DNA of 64,000 nucleotides from Verrucomicrobiota bacterium (GTDB lineage Bacteria; Verrucomicrobiota; Verrucomicrobiia; Opitutales; Opitutaceae). The notes under the pieces were generated by a model, which saw only the letters and a list, made by a program, of their open reading frames with translations, ran no database searches and was not told the DNA's origin. Positions within the stretch are counted from its first letter, which is position 1. The number at the start of each line of letters is the position of its first letter. Made by a program: the position numbers and the translations under genes. The stretch lies in the NCBI GenBank assembly GCA_016222805.1, contig JACRQG010000001.1, positions 35,417 to 99,416 on the forward strand. The letters are read 5' to 3'. Of this stretch, positions 9,523 through 19,006 are shown one piece after another.

Positions 9523-10632
9523 ATGTTCCGCCAACGCACCCTGCAACAGATCGCCGCCCGCCGCGCCCAGTCCGGCACCCGCACCGCCCTCGTCGGCTTC
9601 GACGGCTTCGTCGACACCATTGTCACGCCCGTCGGCCTGCGCCGCGGCCCGGGGGAGAACTTCACGCCCATCTCCACCCTGGGGGAATTCGGCCAGCGCA
9701 TCGTGGCGGCCGCCGGCAAGAGCACGAACATCGAGCTGTACCCGCGCATCGACAAGCTCGGCGGCAACGGCCCGATCATGGCCAACGCCCTGCTCGCCGC
9801 CGGCACCCAGGTGACCTACGTCGGCGCCCTCGGCACGCCCGTGGTGCACCCGGTCTTCGCCGACATGGCCTCCCGCGCCCGCACCTTCTCGCTCTGCGAC
9901 GCCGCGCACACCACCGCGGTCGAGTGCGACGACGCGAAGCTGATGCTCGGCATCATGCGCAGCCTCGACGAGGTCACCTTCGAGCGGATCTGCCGCGTGA
10001 TGGGCGAGGCCACCTTCCAGGCCGAGGTCGCCGGCGCCGGCCTGCTCGCCTTCGTGAACTGGACCATGATCCCCAACATGACCGCCATCTTCACGGCGAT
10101 CGTGGACCAGGTCCTGCCGAAGGTGCCCGCCAATCCGGATCGCATCTTCTTCTTCGACCTCGCCGATCCCGAGAAGCGCTCCGTCGACGATCTGCGCGCC
10201 GCCCTCGCAGCCATCGGGCGGTTCGGGAAATTCGGCCACGTCACCCTCGGGCTCAACCTCAAGGAAGCGCAACAAGTCGCCACCGCCCTCGGCCTGACCG
10301 CTCCCGACCGCGACGAGACGACGCTGCGCGCCGCGGCCGGCGGCATCCGGGCCAAGCTGGGCGTGAGCACCGTGGTAATCCACCCGACCGAATCCGCCGC
10401 CTGCGCCACCGCCGCGGGCACGGCCTGGGTCCCCGGTCCCTTCACGGCCAAGCCGCTCATCACCACCGGTGCCGGCGACCACTTCAATGCCGGCTTCACC
10501 ACCGGCCAGCTGTTGCGGCTCGACCCGGAGGCCTGCCTCGCGCTGGGCGTCAGCACCAGCGGTCATTATGTGCGGACCGGCGAGAGCCCGTCGCTCGCGA
10601 AACTCGAAACCTTCCTCGCCAACTGGCGCTGA
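9523..10632 (+). CDS. PfkB-family carbohydrate kinase, specificity unknown
   Basis: Sugar or nucleoside kinase of the ribokinase superfamily, 369 residues. The C-terminal signature TTGAGDHFNAGFTTG holds the anion hole and catalytic base Asp. The N-terminal strand ALVGFDGFVDTIV and the substrate-side KLGGNGPIMANALL are also visible. The family phosphorylates the exocyclic hydroxyl of sugars with ATP. The exact substrate is not evident, because the neighbours (exbB and tmk) give no pathway. The ATG at 9523 was preferred to the long open frame from 9250, which overlaps exbB. It is followed 18 bases later by tmk and may be co-transcribed with it. Confidence 0.88.
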   Translation: MFRQRTLQQIAARRAQSGTRTALVGFDGFVDTIVTPVGLRRGPGENFTPISTLGEFGQRIVAAAGKSTNIELYPRIDKLGGNGPIMANALLAAGTQVTYVGALGTPVVHPVFADMASRARTFSLCDAAHTTAVECDDAKLMLGIMRSLDEVTFERICRVMGEATFQAEVAGAGLLAFVNWTMIPNMTAIFTAIVDQVLPKVPANPDRIFFFDLADPEKRSVDDLRAALAAIGRFGKFGHVTLGLNLKEAQQVATALGLTAPDRDETTLRAAAGGIRAKLGVSTVVIHPTESAACATAAGTAWVPGPFTAKPLITTGAGDHFNAGFTTGQLLRLDPEACLALGVSTSGHYVRTGESPSLAKLETFLANWR

Positions 10633-10650
10633 ACCCGTCAGCCTCGGGCC

Positions 10651-11298
10651 ATGCCACTCAAGCAGAAGACCTCCGGCCGGCTGATTTCCTTCGAAGGCTC
10701 CGAAGGTTCCGGCAAATCCACCCAAATCGCGCGCCTCGCGGCCCACTTTCAAAAGGCCCACCGCGACGTCGTCACGACCCGCGAACCGGGCGGCACGGAG
10801 ATCGGCGAGCAGATCCGCAACATCATCGTTCACAATTCCCGCGGGGACGAGATGTGCGCCGAGACGGAACTGCTCCTGTTCGCGGCGGCCCGCGCGCAAC
10901 TCGTCCGCGAGGTGATCGCCCCGGCCCTCCTGCGCGGGGCGATCGTGCTGAGTGACCGCTTCCTCGATTCGTCGACCGTCTACCAGGGCATCGGCCGCAA
11001 CCTCGCCGCAGATCCGGTGAACCAGATCAACCGCTTTGCCGTCGGCAATGTCATGCCCGACCTCACCGTCGTGATCGACGTGCCGGAGGAAATGAGCCTC
11101 GCCCGGCTGCGGCAGCGCGCCTCGGATCTGCCCGACCGCATGGAGCGCGAGAACATCGATTTCTACAAAAAGGTGCGGGAGGGGTACCTCGTCCTCGCCA
11201 AGAGCGTGCCCGAACGCTTCATCCTGGTGGACGGCACCAAGAGTGAGGACGCGGTCGAAAAGAAGATCTGGTCGGAGATCCAGACGCGGCTGAAGTAG
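10651..11298 (+). CDS. tmk: Thymidylate kinase
   Basis: Phosphorylates dTMP to dTDP for DNA synthesis. The 215-residue product has the P-loop EGSEGSGKSTQIARL near its N-terminus, the DR(F/Y) motif in VLSDRFLDSSTVYQG, and a LID region RQRASDLPDRMERE, all typical of TMPK. The N-terminal strand RLISFEGSEG replaces the more usual FIxFEGxDG, with Ser for Asp at the last position. It is followed directly by the DNA polymerase III delta-prime gene, a pairing (tmk-holB) that is widely conserved and supports both calls. Confidence 0.95.
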   Translation: MPLKQKTSGRLISFEGSEGSGKSTQIARLAAHFQKAHRDVVTTREPGGTEIGEQIRNIIVHNSRGDEMCAETELLLFAAARAQLVREVIAPALLRGAIVLSDRFLDSSTVYQGIGRNLAADPVNQINRFAVGNVMPDLTVVIDVPEEMSLARLRQRASDLPDRMERENIDFYKKVREGYLVLAKSVPERFILVDGTKSEDAVEKKIWSEIQTRLK

Positions 11299-11324
11299 CG
11301 CCCGCGCGGCGCGCCTCGAGAGTC

Positions 11325-12284
11325 ATGACCGCCGCCGTCCCCTGGCCCGCCGCGCTGGCCGGCACCCCGGCCATCTCCGTCATCGAGCGGGCAATCACCC
11401 GCCAGCGCCTCTCGCACAGCCTGCTGTTGCACGGGGACGATCTTGAGACGCTGGCCGCCGTCGCCCACGGGATCGCCGACCGACTGCTGGCGCCGCCCGG
11501 AGGCGTGTCGGCCTTCCCCCCGGAGCAGCACCCGGACTGCTTTGCCCTGCGGCCCGCCGGCAAGATGCGGCAGATCTCGGCCGACGCCACCCGAGAACTG
11601 ATCGGCAAGGTGCAGGTTTCCCCCGCCGTCGCGCCCCGCAAGGTGGCGATCCTCCACGAGGTCGATCGGATGCATCTCTCCGCCTCCAACGTCTTCCTCA
11701 AGACCCTGGAGGAGCCCCCGGCCCACACGACGCTGCTGATGCTCACCACGCGCCCCTACGCGCTGCTGCCCACCATCCGCAGCCGGGTGCTGCACTTCCG
11801 CTTCCCCTCGGCGGCAATCCCGGTGAACGCCGAAGGCTGGAACGCCTGGCTCGACGACTACCGGGCCTGGCTCGGCCGGCTCGCCGAGGGGGTGGGCGCC
11901 GACAAGAAGGCGATCGCCGATCACGTGTTCACCGTCTACGGGCTTGTGGCCCGCTTCGGAGCCATCCTCGACTTTGCCACGGCCGAGGCCTGGAAGAAGG
12001 AAAAGGAAAAACTCCCGGAGGATCTCGACGAGGACGAGCAGATCGCCATCGAAACCGGAATCACCAACGGTCTGCGCGCCCGGCTCTTTGTCGAAATCGA
12101 ACAGGCCACGCGCACGTTTGCCCTGCCGCGCCTTCACACCGGGGACGAAAACACCCGGCGCGCCCTGGTCGCCGCGATCGAGAAACTCGAGCACGACGTC
12201 GGTCTCCTCCGCCTGAACCTGAACGAGTCGGCCGCGCTCGAGTCCTTCCTCCTGGCCTCCCTTCGCCTCTGGACGAAACGGTAA
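11325..12284 (+). CDS. holB: DNA polymerase III delta-prime subunit-like protein
   Basis: Clamp-loader subunit of 319 residues. It starts with the usual [12 protein letters not shown] segment and has the sensor-like [10 protein letters not shown] (SRC motif as SRV) and the helix [19 protein letters not shown]. The Walker A lysine region is degenerate and no zinc cysteines are visible, as expected for a delta-prime subunit that does not hydrolyse ATP. The C-terminal third is helical and poorly conserved. Gene context is decisive: it sits 26 bases after tmk. The conserved order tmk-holB makes a DnaX-type ATPase unlikely. Confidence 0.88.
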   Translation: MTAAVPWPAALAGTPAISVIERAITRQRLSHSLLLHGDDLETLAAVAHGIADRLLAPPGGVSAFPPEQHPDCFALRPAGKMRQISADATRELIGKVQVSPAVAPRKVAILHEVDRMHLSASNVFLKTLEEPPAHTTLLMLTTRPYALLPTIRSRVLHFRFPSAAIPVNAEGWNAWLDDYRAWLGRLAEGVGADKKAIADHVFTVYGLVARFGAILDFATAEAWKKEKEKLPEDLDEDEQIAIETGITNGLRARLFVEIEQATRTFALPRLHTGDENTRRALVAAIEKLEHDVGLLRLNLNESAALESFLLASLRLWTKR

Positions 12285-12414
12285 ACCCGCGTTCGGCGGA
12301 CCGGATGCCGGTGGTGCCCGGATCCGATCGACGAGGGTCTTGCCTGCCGGCCGGAAGGCGCAGAAAGCCGGCTTGCCTCCGGTCCTTCGCCCGCCCCATG
12401 TTGCGGGTTTTGCC

Positions 12415-13515
12415 ATGCCCACCCTGAAGTTTGCCGTCCTGGCTGGAGACTACATCGGACCCGAGGTGATGACCGAGGCCCTGCGCGTGCTGGAGCACGT
12501 CGCCCGCCAGGAGAACCTGACCCTGTCCTACACCCAAGCCGACGTCGGCGGCGCCGGCATCGATCGTCACGGCAAGGCACTGCCCGACTCCACGCTGCGG
12601 ACCTGCGAGCAGGCTGATGCCATTCTCTTCGGATCAGTCGGCGGGCCCAAGTGGGAGAAGCTCCCACCCAAGGAACAGCCCGAACGCGCCGCCCTGCTGC
12701 CACTGCGCAAGCACTTCACGCTCTTCGCCAACATCCGGCCGGGACTCCTCTACCGCGAATTGACCGACGCCTCGCCGCTCAAGGCCGCGCGCATTCCGGA
12801 CGGCATCGACATCGTCTGCATCCGCGAACTCACCGGCGGAGTGTATTTCGGTCAGCCGAAGGCCACGACCACCCTGCCCGATGGCGACGTGCAGGCTGTC
12901 GACACGATGGTCTATCGGCGGTCGGAGATTGAGCGCATTCTCCAGGTGGCGATCGCCACGGCGCGCAGCCGCAAGCGGAAGCTCTGCTCGATCGACAAGG
13001 CCAATGTCCTCGAGACCTCCGTCCTCTGGCGCAAGACCGTGACTGAGTACATGGCGCGGCACGCCCCGGAGATCGCGCTTTCCCACATGTACGTCGACAA
13101 CGCCGCGATGCAGCTCGCGCGGGACCCCAACCAGTTCGACGTGTTCGTGACCGAAAACATGTTCGGGGACATCCTCTCCGATGAGATGGCGGTGATCTGC
13201 GGCTCGCTCGGAATGCTCTCGTCGGCCTCCCTCGGCGCCGGGAAGAACTCCCTCGGGCTGCCCTTCGGTCTCTACGAACCCGCCGGCGGCACCGCGCCGG
13301 ACATCGCCGGCAAGGGCATCGCCAATCCCTGCGCGCAGATTCTCTCCGCGGCGCTGATGTTGCGGTTCAGCTTCGGACTCGACGACGTCGCCAAACGCAT
13401 CGAGGCGGCGGTGAAGTCGGCCGTGACCGGCGGAACGCGCACCGGCGACATCGCCTTCGGCCAGGCCTCCGTGGGAACGCGCGCGATGGCCGACGCGATT
13501 ATCGCGCGGCTGTAA
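12415..13515 (+). CDS. leuB: 3-isopropylmalate dehydrogenase
   Basis: Oxidatively decarboxylates 3-isopropylmalate to 2-oxoisocaproate in leucine synthesis, using NAD. The 366-residue product has the family landmarks [10 protein letters not shown] at the N-terminus (normally GDGIGPE, so Tyr replaces Gly), [25 protein letters not shown], and [10 protein letters not shown] with metal-binding aspartates, then [24 protein letters not shown] at 12415 was chosen; the frame upstream is open but lacks family similarity. ilvD, another branched-chain gene, is in this window at 41-43 kb but is not linked. A strong hairpin lies 20 bases past the stop. Confidence 0.94.
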   Translation: MPTLKFAVLAGDYIGPEVMTEALRVLEHVARQENLTLSYTQADVGGAGIDRHGKALPDSTLRTCEQADAILFGSVGGPKWEKLPPKEQPERAALLPLRKHFTLFANIRPGLLYRELTDASPLKAARIPDGIDIVCIRELTGGVYFGQPKATTTLPDGDVQAVDTMVYRRSEIERILQVAIATARSRKRKLCSIDKANVLETSVLWRKTVTEYMARHAPEIALSHMYVDNAAMQLARDPNQFDVFVTENMFGDILSDEMAVICGSLGMLSSASLGAGKNSLGLPFGLYEPAGGTAPDIAGKGIANPCAQILSAALMLRFSFGLDDVAKRIEAAVKSAVTGGTRTGDIAFGQASVGTRAMADAIIARL

Positions 13516-13534
13516 GCGACTGTTCGAAAAGCCA

Positions 13535-13559
13535 CGCCCGGCCCGGCGCCGGCCGGGCG
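13535..13559. terminator. GC-rich hairpin after leuB
   Basis: A perfect 9-bp inverted repeat (CGCCCGGCC with GGCCGGGCG, 7-base loop) lies 20 bases beyond leuB. A second perfect 9-bp hairpin (GTCGCGGCG at 13622-13630 with CGCCGCGAC at 13637-13645) lies 22 bases from the end of the converging hybrid kinase gene. Neither has a T-run, so these would act as transcript-end structures, possibly with Rho, rather than intrinsic terminators. Confidence 0.4.
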
Positions 13560-13667
13560 AGCGCCGGTTGGGAGTCGCCCCACTGTCGCCGCGAGAGCGC
13601 GGTTGCGCGTCAGTCGGCATGGTCGCGGCGCCATCCCGCCGCGACGCGAACTGAGCGGCGCCCTTTC

Positions 13668-15860
13668 CTACTTCGGCGCCAGCAGCCGGTGCAGCAGTTC
13701 GAGGATTTCCTCCGGCCGGAAGGGTTTGCGGAGCACCTCTCCCACTCCGAAGTTGGCCAACTCATCGGTGTAACCTTCGCGCTCGAGTCCGCTGGTCGCG
13801 ACGATGGGCAGGTGCGGGGCGCGCGGCCGAATCGCGCGGATAAGGGCGAAGCCGCTCATGCCCGGCATCATCAGATCCGTGAACACCAGCCGGATCCGCT
13901 GCTCGTTTTCCTCGAACAACCGCAACGCCTCCTTGCCGTCGGCCGCGGACAGCACGTCGTAGTTGAAGGCGCGCAGGACGAGCTCCAGCGACTTCCGGAG
14001 CGCATTTTCGTCGTCCACGATCAGGATCGTCTCCTGGCGCCCGCGCGGCGACACCTGCCCGGCCTTCTCCGCCGCCGGGCTTTCGCTTTCCCCTGCCGCC
14101 GGCAGGAACACCCGGAAGAGGCTCCCATGTCCCGGATGGCTGTCGACCGTCACGAAGCCACCGTGGCTCTTCACGATCCCGAGCACCGTCGAGAGGCCCA
14201 GTCCGGTCCCCTTGCCCACCTCCTTGGTGGTGAAGAAGGGATCAAACACGCGCTCCAGTACCTCCGGCGTCATCCCGATGCCGGTGTCCGCGACTGTGAG
14301 GATCACGTACCGTCCCGGCTTGGCCGCCGAGTGGATCCGCGCGCTCTCCGCGTCGAGCTCGATGTTCTCCGCCGTCAGCCGGAGGCGCCCGCCCTGCGGC
14401 ATCGCGTCGCGCGCGTTGACGCAAAGGTTCATGAGCACCTGGTGCAGCTGCGTCGCATCGCCCACCACCGGCCAGAGTCCGGCGCCGGTGGTCTGGAGGA
14501 TCTCGATTTCGCGGGGAAAAGTCTCCCGCATGATGCCGGTCATCTCCTTCAGCAGGTGGGTCACCTGCACCGGGCCGCGCTGGCCCTCCAGGCCGCGACT
14601 GAACGTCAACAACTGCCGCACGATTCCGGCGCCGCGCTGCGCCCCCTGCTCCACGACATCCAGCAGCGCCTGCTCGTTGGGCCGGGCCAGCAGCGGCCGC
14701 AGCAGCCGCGGCACCATCGCCATGGGTGCAAGGATGTTGTTCATGTCGTGCGCGATGCCGCTCGCCAGCGTGCCGATGGCCTCGAGGCGCTGCGCCCGCA
14801 GGAACTGCTGCTCGAGGTGCTTGCGTTCGGTGATATCCTCGGCGACGCCGACGATGCGGCGGACCACGCCGTCGGGATCGCGCACCGGAAACGCTTGGTC
14901 CCGCACCCAGCGAATCTCCCCGCCTGGCCGCAGAATGCGGTAGGTCTCGTCGAAATTGGAGCCACTGTCGCCATCGGCAAAGCGTGCGAGCACCCGCTCC
15001 TTGTCGTCCGGATGGATCGACTCCCGCCAGAGCCGGGCGGCGGCTTCCAGGTCACCGCCCGGGCGCCCCCAGATGCCGGTGAAGCGCGGACTAAGGTAGT
15101 GCAGGTGCGCCCGCCGTTCGTCGGAGATCCAGAAGACTTCGTGAATCGTTTCCACCACCAGACGCAGCCGTTCCTCACTGGCTCGGAGCTGTTCCTCCGC
15201 TTCCTTGCGGGCGGTGATGTCCTGCGTCACTCCCACCACGCGAATCACCCGACCGGAGGAATCGCGTTCGGGTTCGGCCTTGACGTACATCCACCGCAAC
15301 GTGCCGTTGACCACGGCGCGGTGCTCGAGTTCGAGCTCGGCCCCCTCGAGGGCGGCCGCCCACTTGGCCTGCACCATCGGGAGATCCTCCGGATGTATCA
15401 CCCGCCAGACCATCTCCATGGTCACCACTCCGGACGGAAACTCGAGCATGCGGGCCGCCTGGGGCGAGGCATGGATCTCGCCCGCCACCGGGTCCATGAT
15501 CCACCCGCCCACCTGCACGAGTTGCTGCGCGTGCGCCAGCATGCGCTCGCTGAAGCGCAAGGCTCGCTCCGTCGCCTGCCGCGCCCTCACCTCCGCCTCC
15601 CAGCGATGCAGTTGCGCCCGCAGGGCCCCGTAGAGCAGCAGCGCCGTGCACGCCACGAAGGCGAAACCCTTCAGGGTGGCGACCCACACCAGCAGCGCGG
15701 GGTCCGAGAACAGCATCGCGACCACGTGGTCGGACACCAGGATCCAGAGCCCGGCGAGGAAGGCGTAGGCGAGCGCGGTTCGCAGGGCCACATGGGACGC
15801 GCGTACGACGGGGAGGGTTCGCTCCGGCAGGTTCTTTTCGGGGGACGGGAGTGTGGTCAT
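13668..15860 (-). CDS. Hybrid sensor histidine kinase with two PAS domains and receiver
   Basis: A 730-residue membrane-bound signalling protein. Two N-terminal helices (about 28-50 and 56-78) are followed by a short coil and two PAS/PAC modules (about 105-220 and 228-348; each ends in the VxGVxxDITxRK signature). HisKA carries phosphoacceptor His371 in GIAHDMNNILAP, and HATPase_c has NLCVNARDAM, ADTGIGM and GTGLGLSTV. The fused C-terminal receiver has DD616-617, phosphoacceptor Asp662 in FTDLMMPGMSG and Lys712. No periplasmic domain of size is present, so the PAS domains are the likely cytoplasmic sensors. The start is the ATG at 15860. It lies divergent from alaS. No output protein is nearby, so the phosphate probably passes to an unlinked partner. 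Confidence 0.92.
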   Translation of the reverse strand: MTTLPSPEKNLPERTLPVVRASHVALRTALAYAFLAGLWILVSDHVVAMLFSDPALLVWVATLKGFAFVACTALLLYGALRAQLHRWEAEVRARQATERALRFSERMLAHAQQLVQVGGWIMDPVAGEIHASPQAARMLEFPSGVVTMEMVWRVIHPEDLPMVQAKWAAALEGAELELEHRAVVNGTLRWMYVKAEPERDSSGRVIRVVGVTQDITARKEAEEQLRASEERLRLVVETIHEVFWISDERRAHLHYLSPRFTGIWGRPGGDLEAAARLWRESIHPDDKERVLARFADGDSGSNFDETYRILRPGGEIRWVRDQAFPVRDPDGVVRRIVGVAEDITERKHLEQQFLRAQRLEAIGTLASGIAHDMNNILAPMAMVPRLLRPLLARPNEQALLDVVEQGAQRGAGIVRQLLTFSRGLEGQRGPVQVTHLLKEMTGIMRETFPREIEILQTTGAGLWPVVGDATQLHQVLMNLCVNARDAMPQGGRLRLTAENIELDAESARIHSAAKPGRYVILTVADTGIGMTPEVLERVFDPFFTTKEVGKGTGLGLSTVLGIVKSHGGFVTVDSHPGHGSLFRVFLPAAGESESPAAEKAGQVSPRGRQETILIVDDENALRKSLELVLRAFNYDVLSAADGKEALRLFEENEQRIRLVFTDLMMPGMSGFALIRAIRPRAPHLPIVATSGLEREGYTDELANFGVGEVLRKPFRPEEILELLHRLLAPK

Positions 15861-16044
15861 CGGGCCAGGCGGAGGCTCAGGCAGAAGGGCAGCGGCGAGT
15901 CGACGCCGAGGCTAGCGCCAGCCCGGCGACGACGCCGAACCTTTTCTTGGTTCCGGACGGTTTTGCCGGTATCCGTTCCGCCTCGATTCCCCTCTTGCTA
16001 ACCTCCGCCACGGCCTCTGTGCTTCCCCGTTTCCGTCCACGTCC

Positions 16045-18703
16045 ATGACCTCCGCCGAGATTCGCCAGAGCTTCCTCGATTTCTTCGCCCGTCAAGGCCA
16101 CACCCTCGTGCCATCGGCATCGCTCCTGCCGGACTCCCCGGGACTGCTCTTCACGAATGCCGGCATGAACCAGTTCGTGCCCATCTTCCTCGGCGACCGC
16201 GCGCCCGACGTCTCGAAATGGGCCGGCGTCCGTCCGGGTAAGGACACCCGCGCCGCCGACACGCAGAAGTGCATCCGCGCCGGCGGCAAGCACAACGACC
16301 TCGAAGACGTGGGCTTCGACACCTACCACCACACCCTGTTCGAGATGCTGGGGAACTGGTCCTTCGGCGACTACTTCAAGCGCGAGTCGATCGAGTGGGG
16401 CTGGGAGCTGATCACCCAGGTCTGGGGCATCCCGGCCAAGCGCCTCTTCGCCACGGTCTACTCTCCCGACAAGAGCAAGGGCGATCCGTCCGATTTCGAC
16501 CAGGAGGCCCACGACATCTGGGCCGCGATCTTCCGACGGGCCGGCCTGGATCCCGCCGTGCACATCGTCAACGGCAACAAGAAGGACAATTTCTGGATGA
16601 TGGGCGACACCGGTCCCTGTGGCCCGTGCTCGGAGATTCACTTCAACCTGCTGCCCTCCGACGACGAGGCGGCCGGCCGCCAGCTCGTCAACGCCGGCAG
16701 CCCGCGCTGCATCGAAATCTGGAACCACGTCTTCATCCAGTTCAACGCCAACTCCGACGGCACCTTCTCGCCGCTGGCCGCCAAGCACGTCGACACCGGC
16801 ATGGGCTTTGAGCGCGTCGCCGGCATTTACGCCACGACCCAGGGGTTCAAGGACTTTTCGAAGGACCCGTCGAACTACGCGGCGGATGTCTTCGCCCCGC
16901 TCCTCGCCAAGGTCGCGGAACTCTCCGGCCGGACCTATCGCGGCACCGTGCCCACGGCGCGCGAGGGCCTGAGCGACCAGGAAAAGACCGACGTCGCGTT
17001 TCGCGTCCTGGCCGACCACGCCCGCTGCGTCAGCTGCGCAATTGCCGACGGCATCCTCCCCGGCAACGAAGGGCGCAACTACGTCATCCGTCGCATCCTC
17101 CGCCGGGGCATCCTCTACGGTAAGAAGCTGGGCCTGCACACCGGGTTCTTCGAGCAACTGGTCGGCCCGGTCGTGCTCTCGCTCGGCGAGGTCTTTCCCG
17201 AACTCAAGCAGCAGCAGGACATCGTCCGCCGCGTGATTCGCGCCGAGGAAGAGAGCTTCGGCCGGACGCTGGACAAGGGGCTGGAGCTTTTCCACCAGGC
17301 CTCGGCCCTCTGGAAGACGCCCGTCGTACCGGGCGCGATTGCGTTCCAGCTTTACGACACCTACGGCTTCCCGCTCGACATGACGCAGCTCCTCGCCACC
17401 GAGCGCGGCCTCTCCGTCGACACAGCCGGCTTCGAAGCCGAGATGGACAAGCAGCGCGAACGCGGGCGCGCCTCCCTCAAGAAGGAGGTCCTCGTCGCCG
17501 CCACCGAAGGCGAGGCCGCGGCGGACCTGCGCCCGACGCGCTTCACCGGATACGATCGGTTGACCGACGAAGGCACCCTGATCGATGTCGTGAAGGCCGG
17601 CCCGGACATGTTTCTCGTCTTCGATCAAACCCCGTTCTACGGGGAGATGGGCGGCCAGGCGGGCGATCACGGGGCGGCCAAGATCGCCGGCACGACCTTT
17701 GCCATCCTCGACACGATCAAGGACAAGGCCGGGCGCCCAGCGCGCGCAGCTCGGCGTCTCACCACTGACCCGGCGCGCCATCTCCCGTCACCACAGCGCC
17801 GCCCACCTCATCCATTGGGCCCTGCGCAAGGTCCTCGGCACCCACGTCCGCCAGGCGGGCACCTCGAAGACGAAGGAACGCATGCGCTTCGACTTCTCCC
17901 ACTTCGAGCAGATCAAGCCGGAGCAGCTCCGGGAGATCGAACATCTCGTCAACGAGCGCGTGATCGAGAACGCCCGCGTGGACATCTACGAGACCGAATT
18001 CGACAAGAAGCCGGAAGGCACCCTCGCCTTCTTCGGCGAGAAGTACGGCAAGGTCGTCCGGGTCGTCGACATCGGCGGCTACAGCCGCGAACTCTGCGGC
18101 GGCACCCACGTCTCCACCACCGGCGAAATCGGCCTGATCCGCATCGTGGCAGAGATGGCGATCGCCGCGGGCACCCGCCGCATCGAGGCCGTCGCCGGGG
18201 CGGCCGCTTATGACTTCATGGCCACGCGCGAGGCCGCGCTTGCCGCGGTCAACGCCCGCCTGAACGCCGGCGCCCACGATGTCGCCCAGAAGCTCGACGC
18301 CCTAATCGCCCACCAGAAGGAGCTCGAGCGGAAGCTGAAGGCCTACGAGCAAAAGGCCGCGGCCGGGCTGGCCGACGAGCTGGCCGCGCGCGCGGTGTCC
18401 CGGGACGGCCTCAAGTTTGTTTCCGCCGTCGTCTCGGTCGACCAACCCGAGGCGTTGCGCTCGCTGGGCTCCCAGGTGCTGGCCAAGATCGGCGAAGGAG
18501 TCGTCCAGCTCGGGGCGGCGTTTGGCGAAAAGGCCAGCCTGGTCGCCTTCTGCTCGCCGGCGGCGATCAAGGCCGGACACCAGGCCGGCAAACTGGTGGC
18601 CGAGGTTTCGCAGAAGATCGGGGGCAAGGGCGGCGGCAAGCCCGACTTTGCGATGGGCGGCGGCAAGGACGCCTCCAAGCTGGGCGAAGTCCTGAAGGCC
18701 TGA
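16045..18703 (+). pseudogene. alaS: Alanyl-tRNA synthetase, reading frame broken near 17740
   Basis: Two overlapping frames together give an almost complete AlaRS. The first (from ATG 16045) carries the class II catalytic core through the start of the editing half (GQAGDHGAAKIAG, then ILDTIKDKAG ending about 17733). The second, shifted by one base, resumes near 17750 with TRRAISRHHSAAHLIHWALR and runs to the stop at 18703. It includes the editing zinc ligands HHSAAH and CGGTH, a coiled coil and the C-terminal DHHA1-like domain. Compared with E. coli AlaRS, about 15-20 residues of the loop between these points seem missing, with a loss of 3n+2 bases. alaS is essential, so an assembly error in this repetitive GC-rich spot, or a second copy elsewhere, are the main alternatives to true decay. 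Confidence 0.85.
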
Positions 18704-18728
18704 TCTTCACGCCGGCGGTTTCCTCCCC

Positions 18729-18980
18729 GTGGACCAGGCTCTCTCCGCGATCATCGAGGACCTCGCCGGGCGCGCCGACGACCTGTTGGCGGAGGCCCGG
18801 GACCGTGCCCAGGCGCGCGCCACACTGGCCGAAGAACTCACCCTCGAGCATGGCTGGCTCGATGCCGAGGCACGCGCCGAGGTGCTTTCCGAGGTCATGC
18901 GCATCCTCGAGGACGAGGACTTCTTCGGCATCGAGTTCGTCGGCGATCCCTTCAGCGAGGCCGAAGACAACGACGAGTAG
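18729..18980 (+). CDS. Small acidic protein of unknown function
   Basis: An 83-residue, strongly acidic and helical product starting at a GTG 25 bases after alaS and ending 26 bases before ispH, all on the same strand. The sequence is rich in Ala, Glu and Asp and ends FSEAEDNDE. I see no known motif, signal peptide or membrane helix. The composition and tight spacing within an apparent alaS-ispH run suggest a real gene, but a small cytoplasmic protein of this kind gives no functional clue. Confidence 0.55.
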   Translation: MDQALSAIIEDLAGRADDLLAEARDRAQARATLAEELTLEHGWLDAEARAEVLSEVMRILEDEDFFGIEFVGDPFSEAEDNDE

Positions 18981-19006
18981 CCGCCCTCCGCCGAATGTAA
19001 TTCCCG

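Noticed and set aside
8596..10899. 767-codon minus-strand frame across exbB, the PfkB kinase and tmk start
   Set aside because: Covers three real genes in other frames, no domain, composition typical of antisense shadows.
13689..16001. 770-codon plus-strand frame opposite the hybrid kinase
   Set aside because: His/Arg/Leu-rich translation without motif, whereas the minus strand shows PAS, HisKA, HATPase and receiver signatures.
17699..17760. Programmed ribosomal frameshift as explanation for alaS
   Set aside because: No slippery heptamer is visible and residues that should lie at the junction are missing, so deletion or assembly error fits better.
15877..17781. 634-codon minus-strand frame opposite alaS
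   Set aside because: Shadow of the alaS first half; no family similarity.
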